Source: Sporosarcina sp. P32b (GTDB taxonomy: Bacteria > Bacillota > Bacilli > Bacillales_A > Planococcaceae). From it: a stretch of 64,000 nucleotides of DNA. The notes beneath the pieces were generated by a model. The model saw only the letters and a program-made list of their open reading frames with translations. It searched no databases and had not been told where the DNA came from. Below are positions 51,582 through 59,645 of this stretch, one piece after another. The stretch covers positions 22,536 through 86,535 of the forward strand of contig NZ_PDZB01000015.1 in assembly GCF_002743335.1 (NCBI RefSeq), written 5' to 3'. The position numbers and the translations under genes were made by a program. Numbering within the stretch: position 1 is the stretch's first letter; each line of letters begins with the position of its first letter.

Positions 51582-52361
51582 TTATTTAGGTTGATAATCT
51601 GTCAGGCTCACTTGATCCATTTTCACGAACTTATCTTCTTCTATCATATGGGCATACGATGCGATAGCACCTGGATATTCTTTCATTTTCCAGCCTTTCA
51701 TATCTCGATTGCCTCCGTATAACGGATCACAATACGCGCCTTCAAGCGTAGTAGAACGCAATAAATTAAAGAATCCTTTTGAACTAATGCCTTTGACTTC
51801 CACTTTGTCATCTGCAAAGTCCGTCATAATTTCTACTTGCTGATCTTCGGTCGCTTTAACGAAATTCGTATCAAAGCGTTTTTGGCTCTCGGCATCCATT
51901 GTTCGTAAACCATTAATAAAAATCTGCCCACGGTCAAGGCTAGAGTCCGAAGCCGCTGCTTTAGAACCTATGAAAGGACCTTGTCTGAAATCGCCGACAT
52001 TGGACCCATAAGGACCTGCCAACTGTTTATCGATATAATAAGGAACTCCTAATTCTATCGCTCCAGGACCGTTATCATCTTCAGGGAAGATTCGCTCCAC
52101 TGCCTGTTCCAAAATAGCGAAATCAGCAATACGTGTGAAATACATACGCGCTTCTTCATATCGCTTTTCTTTACCGCTTCCTTTATCCCCAGCGGTATTC
52201 GAATTCGTATCGTTTTTAGATCGACTACTGAATAGACCGCCAAGTAGCGCACCACCGGCTACACCTCCGACAGCAATTCCTGTGTTCTTAACAAAATTAC
52301 GGCGTCCCGGATCGGAAACTTCATTTGTATTCTTCGGGTTGTTCGAATTATTATCAGCCAT
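51582..52361 (-). CDS. Tat-exported gluconate 2-dehydrogenase subunit 3-like protein, copy 2
   Basis: A 259-residue protein with twin-arginine signal GRRNFVKNTGIAVGG (residues 19-33), a glycine-rich hydrophobic stretch and the subunit 3 domain, ending with LEGAYCDPLYGGN and a short tail. It precedes the GMC gene by 23 nt and should form a complex with it and carry it across the membrane. It is clearly paralogous to 41082-41885. Confidence 0.9.
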   Translation of the reverse strand: MADNNSNNPKNTNEVSDPGRRNFVKNTGIAVGGVAGGALLGGLFSSRSKNDTNSNTAGDKGSGKEKRYEEARMYFTRIADFAILEQAVERIFPEDDNGPGAIELGVPYYIDKQLAGPYGSNVGDFRQGPFIGSKAAASDSSLDRGQIFINGLRTMDAESQKRFDTNFVKATEDQQVEIMTDFADDKVEVKGISSKGFFNLLRSTTLEGAYCDPLYGGNRDMKGWKMKEYPGAIASYAHMIEEDKFVKMDQVSLTDYQPK

Positions 52362-52699
52362 TGGCTTTCCTCCTCTTTATGTAAATAGTTCAACACTACA
52401 TTAGTGATGCACATCGGAATACATTCCCACTTTTCGGGAAACTGAATGCGTATGCAGTAATGCTATCACAATGTGATTATCGTAAATACTAGCAGACACT
52501 AAAATACTATTTTTACAGTGATTGTATAGAAATGTACTGTCCTATGCACAGTCTAAATCCTTAGTCCAGATTTTTCAAACTATTAACCTTTACCCTACTT
52601 TTTAAAAATATAAGCCTATTCGACGATCTACATTCAATATTTTCTTCGAAGTACTTCTATAGATCCTTCTAAAAATGTCACATCATTACCCGCTGTTCT

Positions 52700-52707
52700 C
52701 ATACACT
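52700..52707 (+). promoter_or_regulatory. Sigma-E-type -10 box of cwlJ
   Basis: CATACACT is a full match to the sigma-E -10 consensus (CATAnAnT). GTCACAT lies 16 bp upstream as a possible -35. Start would fall at the edge of the ribosome site, giving a leader of only about 13 nt. Confidence 0.5.
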
Positions 52708-52725
52708 ATGAATGAGGTGAAAACT

Positions 52726-53166
52726 ATGGCGAGAGTCAAATATCGAGATTCAGATGTCGACTTAATGGCAAGAATGATGAGAGCGGAAGCCGAGGCCGAA
52801 GGTAATCAAGGTATGTTATATGTCGGAAATGTTATCGTGAATCGTGCAGTAGCCGATTGTCTAGACTTCAGAGATGTGCGGTCTATAAACGATGTCATTT
52901 TCCAAATACAAGGCAATAATTATTCTTTTGAAGCGGTGCAAAAAGGAAACTTGTTCTACCAACGCGCTCGAGCTTCTGAAAAAAGATTAGCTGAACGGAC
53001 TCTAACAAACTGGCGTCAACATCCCGCCCACTATGCGTTATGGTATTTTAATCCATACGCTCCCTGCCCACCTACTTGGTATGGTCAGCCGTTTACAGGG
53101 CAATTTAAAAATCACTGTTTCTATGAGCCAGTAGCCGGTACGTGCGAAAGTGTGTATATGGGTTAA
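52726..53166 (+). CDS. cwlJ: Spore cortex hydrolase CwlJ
   Basis: A 146-residue cell-wall hydrolase (SleB/CwlJ family) without a signal peptide, as in CwlJ. DVDLMARMMRAEAEAEGNQGMLYVGNVIVNR carries the catalytic Glu; FYQRARASEKRLAERT, ALWYFNPY and KNHCFYEPVAGTCESVY follow and match CwlJ throughout. It lyses spore cortex peptidoglycan during germination. An upstream in-frame start (52675) would include the sigma-E box, so ATG 52726 with GAGGTG is preferred. The usual partner gerQ is not next to it here. Confidence 0.93.
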   Translation: MARVKYRDSDVDLMARMMRAEAEAEGNQGMLYVGNVIVNRAVADCLDFRDVRSINDVIFQIQGNNYSFEAVQKGNLFYQRARASEKRLAERTLTNWRQHPAHYALWYFNPYAPCPPTWYGQPFTGQFKNHCFYEPVAGTCESVYMG

Positions 53167-53248
53167 GGCAAGTACCATTTACTAGACTGAATTGAACATA
53201 TTGGTTGAAGATGATAAACTGGTCTCATGAACACAATCGAAATTAACG

Positions 53249-53298
53249 AGTAACCACCTTCCACTTGGTCAGGATAGAGGGTGGTTACTTTTCTTTTT
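53249..53298 (+). terminator. Terminator of cwlJ
   Basis: AGTAACCACC / GGTGGTTACT 10-bp perfect stem with a 21-nt loop and a T-run. Confidence 0.8.
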
Positions 53299-53336
53299 AT
53301 ACTACTTGAACCACTTTCAAATAGGAGGTACTACCC

Positions 53337-55922
53337 GTGCAAATTATTACTTCACACGTCAATACAGACTTCGACGCACTTGCTTCAATGATTGCGGCGA
53401 AAAAACTGTATCCGGACGCACAACTAATTATTTCAGATAAGCTCGAAAGTCGCGTACAACGTTTCTTAAATATTTATCGGGATGTCTTCGACTTTGTGCC
53501 AAGCGCTCACGTCGACTGGGAACAAGTGACGGAAATGATTATCGTCGATGTTGCATCTTTAGCTAGAATCGGCAAACTTCCTGACGATTTCGATGCATCT
53601 AAGCGAAAAATCATCGTCTACGACCATCACCAAAAAGGTGAAAATGATGTGCAATATGATGAAGGTATCGTTGAATTAACTGGCGCTGCGGTCACTCTAC
53701 TTATTGAAGAAATACGTAAACAGAATATAGCTATTTCAAGTTTCGAAGCTTCATTATTCGGGCTTGGCCTGTATACAGACACAGGAAAATTTACATATGC
53801 GAGCACCACGGTACGGGATATGAAGGCAGCTGCTTATCTGCTTGAGCAAGGAATGAGCCTCGAAATGGTCGGGAGTTTCGCGGAAGAAACGTTGACATTC
53901 GAACAGCAAGATTTATTAGATCAACTTCTTACCCATACTGAAATTCATGAAGTAGATGGTCTTGAAATTGCCGTCAGCACACATGAGTTAGATCATTTCG
54001 TAAACGGCCTTGCGTTGATTACAACAAAGGTGTTAGGCGTTAAAGGAACCGATGCGGTCATTACTGTTGTTAAAATGAAAAACTCCGTGTTTATCGTGGG
54101 ACGTGCAAACTCAGAACGCATCACATTGCAACCCATTCTAAAAAAACTTGGCGGTGGCGGTCATCAACACGCCGGTTCCGCTACGGTGAAAAAAGGAGAT
54201 AAAGAAGCGATTCTTGAAGATATCAACAGCAGTTTGGAAACAATACTGCGGCCAGCGATTACCGCAAAAGAGCTGATGACTTCTCCTGTTAAAACACTGA
54301 CACCCGATACAACGATCGAAGAAGCGGGGCGTCGCATGTATCGCTACGGACACTCCGGCTACCCGGTTGTCGAAAATAAAAAACTAGTCGGCATTATTAC
54401 TAGACGAGATCTCGATAAAGGGAATCATCATGGACTCGGACATGCGCCTGTAAAAGCGTATATGACGACTAAAATGTATACTATTGAGCCCGATACGTCA
54501 CTCGAAGAAATCCAAGAGCTTGTCATTAAACACAATATCGGTCGCTTGCCTGTCATTGAAGACGGAGAAATCGTTGGCATTGTGACTCGATCGAATATTA
54601 TCCAAGTTCTCTATAGCGATATGATGGCGGATAAAAAAACAGCAGACACTCCACCTTCCCGTGAGATCATTAATAAAATGCAAAAGCAACTGCCAGGAGA
54701 AGCTCTCCAGTTGTTGAAAGAAATCGGAGAAACTGCCAGTCGAATCGACGTGCCTGTTTATTTAATTGGTGGGATTGTCCGGGATATTTTATTGGACAAG
54801 CCAAATTTCGATATTGATATCGTCGCGGAAGGTAATGGAATTGAATTGGCCAATAGCTTGATGGATACACATGGTGGCGACGTCATTGAACATGAAAGTT
54901 TTGGCACGGCGACATGGAATACACCGTCCGGCTTATCAATCGATATCGTATCGTCTCGACTCGAATATTATGAACAGCCTGCTGCTTTACCCGAGATCGA
55001 GACATCCGTTCTCGGCGATGATTTGCAGCGCCGCGATTTCACGATCAACGCCATGGCCATCCGTCTCAATGCCGAAGCGTTCGGTGAATTGATTGATCCG
55101 TTTGGCGGGCAGAATGATCTACGTGAGAAGAAAATCAAAATTCTTCATAATATTAGTTTTGTCGAAGACCCTACCCGCATTTTCCGAGCGGTACGTTTTG
55201 AACAACGTTTTGGATTTTCGATGGATGAACAGACAGAAAAATTGGCGCTTGAGTCGATCGATAAAGTAATCCATTTGTCACCTCAACGCATTAACGAAGA
55301 AATGATCCGTTTATTTACCGAAGGCAGTCCGCAAGAAGTGATCCGACGCCTGTTTGAACTGAATGTATGGCAACAGTTCGGTGTGAATGAAAAACAGATG
55401 GATGCATCGGTTGCTACGGCTGAAAATCTAGAACAAATTTACAACGAACAAGTACGTAAGATTACGAATTTAAAAATCGCTGAAAAACCTAGTTGGTTCA
55501 ATTACTTTTTACTCCCCTTCTATTGTAATGATAGCTTGTATGCCGCAGAGAAATTCACGTTGCGGAAGAACAGGAAAAAGTTATTGGAAGAAATCATGGA
55601 GTTGCAAAAACATGAACAATGGAATGAGTCTACACAAACAGGAGACTACCATCTGTTTTTACATGACTACTCCGATGAAGCTATTCTGTTTATTCTAGTG
55701 GCTAATCAAGTGCCCTATCAGGAATCCGTTATGGAGTATTTATATGATCGTAACAAGCTGCAAAGCTATTTGAATGGCGGTGATTTAGTCAAAGCAGGAC
55801 TGAAGCCAGGTCCAACTTTCTCTAAGATCTTGCTACACTTGGAAGTGAGCCAGCTAAATGGAGACGTTTCTTCAAAAGAGGATGCGGATCAGTGGTTGGA
55901 AGAGTATTTATGTACGCTATAA
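53337..55922 (+). CDS. DHH - CBS - tRNA nucleotidyltransferase fusion protein
   Basis: An 861-residue multidomain protein. DHH phosphoesterase domain at 1-150 (HVNTDFDALASM, VDVASLARIG, VYDHHQKG), DHHA1 at about 215-300 (GGGGHQHAGSATV), two CBS domains at about 310-430. A class II poly(A) polymerase/CCA-adding head follows at about 465-600 (IGGIVRDILL, FDIDIVAEG, RRDFTINAMA) and an RNA-binding part after it (DPTRIFRAVRFEQRFGF). This architecture is known from bacteria with split CC- and A-adding enzymes. Which nucleotide it adds cannot be read safely. GTG start at 53337 after AGGAGG. Monocistronic. Confidence 0.9.
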   Translation: MQIITSHVNTDFDALASMIAAKKLYPDAQLIISDKLESRVQRFLNIYRDVFDFVPSAHVDWEQVTEMIIVDVASLARIGKLPDDFDASKRKIIVYDHHQKGENDVQYDEGIVELTGAAVTLLIEEIRKQNIAISSFEASLFGLGLYTDTGKFTYASTTVRDMKAAAYLLEQGMSLEMVGSFAEETLTFEQQDLLDQLLTHTEIHEVDGLEIAVSTHELDHFVNGLALITTKVLGVKGTDAVITVVKMKNSVFIVGRANSERITLQPILKKLGGGGHQHAGSATVKKGDKEAILEDINSSLETILRPAITAKELMTSPVKTLTPDTTIEEAGRRMYRYGHSGYPVVENKKLVGIITRRDLDKGNHHGLGHAPVKAYMTTKMYTIEPDTSLEEIQELVIKHNIGRLPVIEDGEIVGIVTRSNIIQVLYSDMMADKKTADTPPSREIINKMQKQLPGEALQLLKEIGETASRIDVPVYLIGGIVRDILLDKPNFDIDIVAEGNGIELANSLMDTHGGDVIEHESFGTATWNTPSGLSIDIVSSRLEYYEQPAALPEIETSVLGDDLQRRDFTINAMAIRLNAEAFGELIDPFGGQNDLREKKIKILHNISFVEDPTRIFRAVRFEQRFGFSMDEQTEKLALESIDKVIHLSPQRINEEMIRLFTEGSPQEVIRRLFELNVWQQFGVNEKQMDASVATAENLEQIYNEQVRKITNLKIAEKPSWFNYFLLPFYCNDSLYAAEKFTLRKNRKKLLEEIMELQKHEQWNESTQTGDYHLFLHDYSDEAILFILVANQVPYQESVMEYLYDRNKLQSYLNGGDLVKAGLKPGPTFSKILLHLEVSQLNGDVSSKEDADQWLEEYLCTL

Positions 55923-55933
55923 TAAATTAATAC

Positions 55934-55973
55934 AAAACAGCCCGCACTTTTCCATTGAAGTGTGGGCTGTTTT
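55934..55973 (+). terminator. Terminator of the DHH-CBS-nucleotidyltransferase gene
   Basis: AAAACAGCCC...GGGCTGTTTT hairpin with inner CACTT/AAGTG stem. Confidence 0.9.
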
Positions 55974-56015
55974 AGTTTCACTCTGTATTTTTCTAAGTCC
56001 AACATAACTCCTTTT

Positions 56016-56062
56016 AAAAAACACCTAGAAAATTAGAGGAATACTCTAACTTTCTAGGTGTT
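56016..56062 (-). terminator. Terminator of the pentad-repeat gene
   Basis: AACACCTAGAAA...TTTCTAGGTGTT with inner TTAGAG/CTCTAA stem; U-run on the minus strand, about 20 bp past the stop. Confidence 0.85.
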
Positions 56063-56084
56063 CATTATTTAATAGTGACGAATC

Positions 56085-57419
56085 TTATTTCGAATCCGCT
56101 CGAAAACCTGATTTATCATAGCCATATTTATCATAACCATTTCGATCGTAGCCGAGTTTATTGAAACCTTTTCGGTCATATCGATCCGCATCATAGCCAG
56201 ACTTATCATAGCCTTGATCATCCCGGTCCGTTCCATTTCGGTGGAGTCCTTGTGGGGTGAAGCCGTTGCAGTCGAACCCTTTTGTATCATACTTCGTACC
56301 ATTGGCATGTTTGCCATCCCGATTAAAACCATATCGATCATAGCCGAATCGGTTATAGCCTTCTTTATTAAAACCGTTCTTATCATAACCTTGCAAATTA
56401 AAACCTTTTTTATCATAGCCTTGGCGATTTCGTCCATTCTTCCCGAAACCTTCTCGATCGACGCCTGCTTTATTAAATCCGTCTCGATTATAGCCTTCAC
56501 GATCCATGCTATGTTTATTGAAACCTTGTGCATCATAGCCTTCCGAATCATAGCCCAGCGAATTTAAGCCCGATGCATCGTATCCTGCTCGGTCAAAGCC
56601 ATCTCGATTGTAACCGTGCTGATCATAACCTTCTGCATCATACGTCTTTTCACTAATATGGGCGCCATCGCGTGTAAAACCTTCGCGATTGTATCCTCTT
56701 TTATTATAGCCGTCTGCATCAAAGCCCGCTTGATCAAAGCCGTGATCATCGAATGGACTATTATTTAGATGAACGCCTTGAAAATCAAAGCCTTTGCCGT
56801 CATACATTGTACCATTCATATGCTTGCGATCACGATTGAACCCTCTTTTGTCATAGCCGAATTTAGTATAGCCTTGACGATTAAAACCGTTCTTATCATA
56901 ACCTAGCTTATTAAATCCATCCGTCCCATAACCTTGGGCACTGACACCGTATTTATTGAAACCGTATTTGTCATAGCCTTGTTTATTGAAACCCGCACGG
57001 TTGAAGCCATGGACATCATAACCGTCCCTGTTATAGCCATTCTTGTGAAAGCCTTGGCGGTTGAAACCATCCGCTTTATAGCCTTCTTTGTCATAGCCTT
57101 GGACGTTATAACCACTTTTATTATAACCTTCTGCATCATAACCATAACGATCATAACCCGTTCGATCAAAGCCCGCTTTATTATAGCCCGTTGCCTTAAA
57201 TCCTTCTTTGTCATACCCTTGATTATTATAGCCATTTTTGTCAAAGCCTTGTGCATCAAAGCCATACTTATCAAAACCACTGGCATTAAATCCTTGTTCA
57301 TTAAAGCCGTGACGATCATAACCAAACTTGTTAAACCCTCGTCTGTCAAAACCTTCACTATTATAAATTGTCGTATCTCGTTCTATGTCTTTATTTTTTA
57401 ACGGATCACCATAATTCAT
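56085..57419 (-). CDS. Giant pentad-repeat protein, G-[FY]-[DN]-x-x
   Basis: About 444 residues, almost entirely tandem five-residue units of the form G-F/Y-N/D-x-x (for example GFNKFGYDRHGFNEQ), some 75 copies. An unbroken run of about 35 units covers roughly residues 23-195. Three related interruptions (KHMNGTMYDGKGFD near 199, AHISEKTYDAEGYD near 253, KHANGTKYDTKGFD near 370) form a higher-order repeat. One Cys, no signal peptide or membrane helix. It is not the classical A(D/N)LXX pentapeptide repeat. Function unknown; composition suggests an extended structural or coat protein. GTG 57434 overlaps the GGAGG; ATG 57419 is the likely start. Confidence 0.8.
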   Translation of the reverse strand: MNYGDPLKNKDIERDTTIYNSEGFDRRGFNKFGYDRHGFNEQGFNASGFDKYGFDAQGFDKNGYNNQGYDKEGFKATGYNKAGFDRTGYDRYGYDAEGYNKSGYNVQGYDKEGYKADGFNRQGFHKNGYNRDGYDVHGFNRAGFNKQGYDKYGFNKYGVSAQGYGTDGFNKLGYDKNGFNRQGYTKFGYDKRGFNRDRKHMNGTMYDGKGFDFQGVHLNNSPFDDHGFDQAGFDADGYNKRGYNREGFTRDGAHISEKTYDAEGYDQHGYNRDGFDRAGYDASGLNSLGYDSEGYDAQGFNKHSMDREGYNRDGFNKAGVDREGFGKNGRNRQGYDKKGFNLQGYDKNGFNKEGYNRFGYDRYGFNRDGKHANGTKYDTKGFDCNGFTPQGLHRNGTDRDDQGYDKSGYDADRYDRKGFNKLGYDRNGYDKYGYDKSGFRADSK

Positions 57420-57591
57420 GTCGTACCTCCGCACAATATGTTATCGAATTCACACTCTCTATGCATCATACTACAAAAAGAGGGTAAACTCACCAAGTTT
57501 TGCAAGGCGATCGGTGAAGTATGGTGATTTAACCGGAACACGAGCGCTTATATTCGATCACTCACTGAATGTGCGGTGATGACGGTAAGTT

Positions 57592-58512
57592 CTATTCCTT
57601 AAACATATGTTTCTTATGCCATTTCAAATATGGCTTGTTGTTCTCCGTTCGATTCACTCTCATCTTGCTGTGCAATCCATACTTCTCGTAATCCTCTTCA
57701 AGAATTCTAGATGAAATATGAATTTTGCCAGTTCCGTCAAACGCAATGAAACCGTAATGATAGAGCGCATCATGATTGCGACAGAGCAGAATGCCATTGT
57801 TCGGATCAACGCGTTCGTTGTTCGTGCAATCTTTCCAAGGTTTAGCGTAGCTAGCTTGCAATAATTCCGGTAGCTCGATATCGCATAGCGCACACTGATC
57901 ATTCCATAATTGCATGAGTTCGTTGCGGAAGCGCTGATGACCCATTCGCACTTTCGTTTTCGTTTCCGATTCGGTTTCAGCAAGTACCGGAATGAGGAAA
58001 TCATGCTCCGTCTTCTGCACGGTGCCCATAACGAACTCCAATTGTTCTTCATCGATCTCATAGATATTCAAATCTGCAATCAACTCAACTAATTTAATCG
58101 TCAGTTCTTCATTGCATGGGAAGAGATAACCTTGGTTTCCATTGCCATTCTCTTGAAATGCAGAATACTTAATCGGCAATAGCGGTAGAAGTTCATCGAA
58201 ACAATCCGCAATCGTCAACGATTGATCGAGTTCATGATACTCCACTTCCACTAAGTATCCTTTGGCGTCTTCACTATCTGTCAATGGAATCGAAGACGGC
58301 TTTCGTTCCTCGCGGTAACTCGACTTCGCCACACTTATGGCGACAATATCCCCTTTTACATAATGAAAGATACGATCTCCCCCGCGCACTTCCTTCATCC
58401 GTTCCCAAAAATGATGAACATTGCCTATACTGTCTTGCTGCAATGACCAAAGCACACCTAATTCTTTCTCTTCATCATATGTACGTCCTTGCATAACGAT
58501 ATAACTTTGCAT
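57592..58512 (-). CDS. EVE-like / HNH endonuclease, possible modification-dependent nuclease
   Basis: A 306-residue protein with two parts. The N-terminal 120 residues (YIVMQGRTYDEEKELGVLWS, HFWERMKEVRGGDRIFHYVKG, IVAISVAKSS) look like an EVE/PUA-type domain, which flips out and reads modified bases. The C-terminal part has an HNH_2-type nuclease: CALCDIELPELLQASYAKPW, then RVDPNNGILLCRNHDALYHYG, with the zinc Cys pairs and the catalytic His/Asn residues. EVE-HNH proteins act as type IV restriction enzymes in other bacteria. No methyltransferase is adjacent, which fits. AAAGGAG precedes ATG 58512. Confidence 0.75.
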   Translation of the reverse strand: MQSYIVMQGRTYDEEKELGVLWSLQQDSIGNVHHFWERMKEVRGGDRIFHYVKGDIVAISVAKSSYREERKPSSIPLTDSEDAKGYLVEVEYHELDQSLTIADCFDELLPLLPIKYSAFQENGNGNQGYLFPCNEELTIKLVELIADLNIYEIDEEQLEFVMGTVQKTEHDFLIPVLAETESETKTKVRMGHQRFRNELMQLWNDQCALCDIELPELLQASYAKPWKDCTNNERVDPNNGILLCRNHDALYHYGFIAFDGTGKIHISSRILEEDYEKYGLHSKMRVNRTENNKPYLKWHKKHMFKE

Positions 58513-58710
58513 CGTGCTTCACTCCTTTGCGACCTGACGCGCTTCTTCTCTCTTGATTATACCGAAACTGACTATCTTTCAACAGTCGATTGATACATTC
58601 CATGTCGTGATCTTTACTTTGCATTAAAACAATGAGGCTGGCAACGTAATTGAATAGCAAAAGCTCTTTATGTAACTAACCCCCCTCTACATGCAGGTCA
58701 CCACAAAAGC

Positions 58711-58757
58711 CATTGTTCGATTTCCATCACCATGATACGATTCAGCCATGAACAATG
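58711..58757. promoter_or_regulatory. Inverted repeat before the LytTR gene
   Basis: CATTGTTC (58711-58718) and GAACAATG (58750-58757) form an 8-bp perfect inverted repeat that ends at the ribosome site of the LytTR gene. It could be a hairpin or a regulator site. Confidence 0.35.
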
Positions 58758-58767
58758 AATAGAGGTG

Positions 58768-59211
58768 ATGACCATACAGCTGAAAATTGAAGAATCCAAT
58801 GAATTTCAGGAGATTGAAATCACGATCAGATGCCCTGAAGTAGATGAGCGCTTATCCCGCCTCATACAGCAGATCAATCAAATGATGTATAGCTTTACCG
58901 TTACAAAAGATGACGCTGTCTATTCGATACAATCTAGTGAGGTTCTCTATATCGAAACAGTGGACAATGCATCCTTTTTATACACACAGGATGACGTCTA
59001 TGAAAGCGAATTACGGCTGTATGAATTTGAGAATCAATTGAAAGATACGCGATTTCTGCGGATCAGCAAACATATGATGGTCAATACATCCAAAATTGAA
59101 AGTGTTCGTGCGTTATTGAATGGGCGATTTCAAGCCGTCTTAGAAAACGGTGAACTGGTCATCGTGAATCGTCATTACGCAAAAATATTTCGAAAGCATT
59201 TCCTAGGATGA
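58768..59211 (+). CDS. LytTR-domain DNA-binding protein
   Basis: A 147-residue regulator with a LytTR DNA-binding domain in the C-terminal two thirds: YSIQSSEVLYIETVDNASFLY, ELRLYEFENQL, FLRISKHMMVNTSKIESVRALLNGRF. There is no receiver domain, the LytTR-only form that is usually paired with a DUF3021 membrane partner, as here (gene directly downstream). It probably controls its own operon with the ABC exporter. The AGAGGTG site lies very close to GTG 58765/ATG 58768, so the exact start is uncertain. Confidence 0.87.
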   Translation: MTIQLKIEESNEFQEIEITIRCPEVDERLSRLIQQINQMMYSFTVTKDDAVYSIQSSEVLYIETVDNASFLYTQDDVYESELRLYEFENQLKDTRFLRISKHMMVNTSKIESVRALLNGRFQAVLENGELVIVNRHYAKIFRKHFLG

Positions 59212-59221
59212 GGTGAAGCGG

Positions 59222-59644
59222 TTGAAACATCTTTTACTCTATATAAGCGGGGCTTGCTTCGCATTTACATTCAGCACGTTCGTCTATTCACTATTCCGGT
59301 TTCTTGGAATCTACCCTCCACTGACAGAAAACATGACGCTTTCCATGCTAGTCATTTCTATCATCATTACGATTCTTATTTTTCTTTCACATCAATTACC
59401 AATAGAGAATCCGATTTTGATGTATGTGTTAGAAGTGAGCTGCGTCATGACTGTGATGATCGTAGCCGGTGCATTTTTCAACTTATATCCTTTTGGGTTG
59501 TATAACGTAGTGACGGCTGTATTGGTGGGGCTTATTGCGTATGGTTCTGTTATTGTACTAATTTACTTGAACAATAAAGCAGATGAGTTAAAAATAAATC
59601 ATATGATCTTGCAGAGGAGGAGTCAGGATACAAACAATCATTGA
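59222..59644 (+). CDS. DUF3021 membrane protein (LytTR partner)
   Basis: A 140-residue protein with four membrane helices (about residues 5-28, 38-58, 67-88, 95-118) of the DUF3021 family, which is typically encoded directly after a LytTR gene and is thought to restrain or signal to it. TTG 59222 lies six bases after GAGGTG and is the likely start; GTG 59213 overlaps the site. It ends two bases before the annotated start of the ABC ATPase. Confidence 0.83.
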   Translation: MKHLLLYISGACFAFTFSTFVYSLFRFLGIYPPLTENMTLSMLVISIIITILIFLSHQLPIENPILMYVLEVSCVMTVMIVAGAFFNLYPFGLYNVVTAVLVGLIAYGSVIVLIYLNNKADELKINHMILQRRSQDTNNH

Positions 59645-59645
59645 T

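Noticed and set aside
52467..52480. ATCACAATGTGAT palindrome upstream of the subunit-3 gene as a CRP/FNR site
   Set aside because: The arms are inverted relative to TGTGA-N6-TCACA and the spacing is one base, so it does not fit a CRP/FNR operator.
56085..56567. Long frames in other phases across the pentad-repeat gene
   Set aside because: The 15-bp repeat keeps alternative frames open. Only the minus-strand G-[FY]-[DN] frame has a ribosome site and a terminator.
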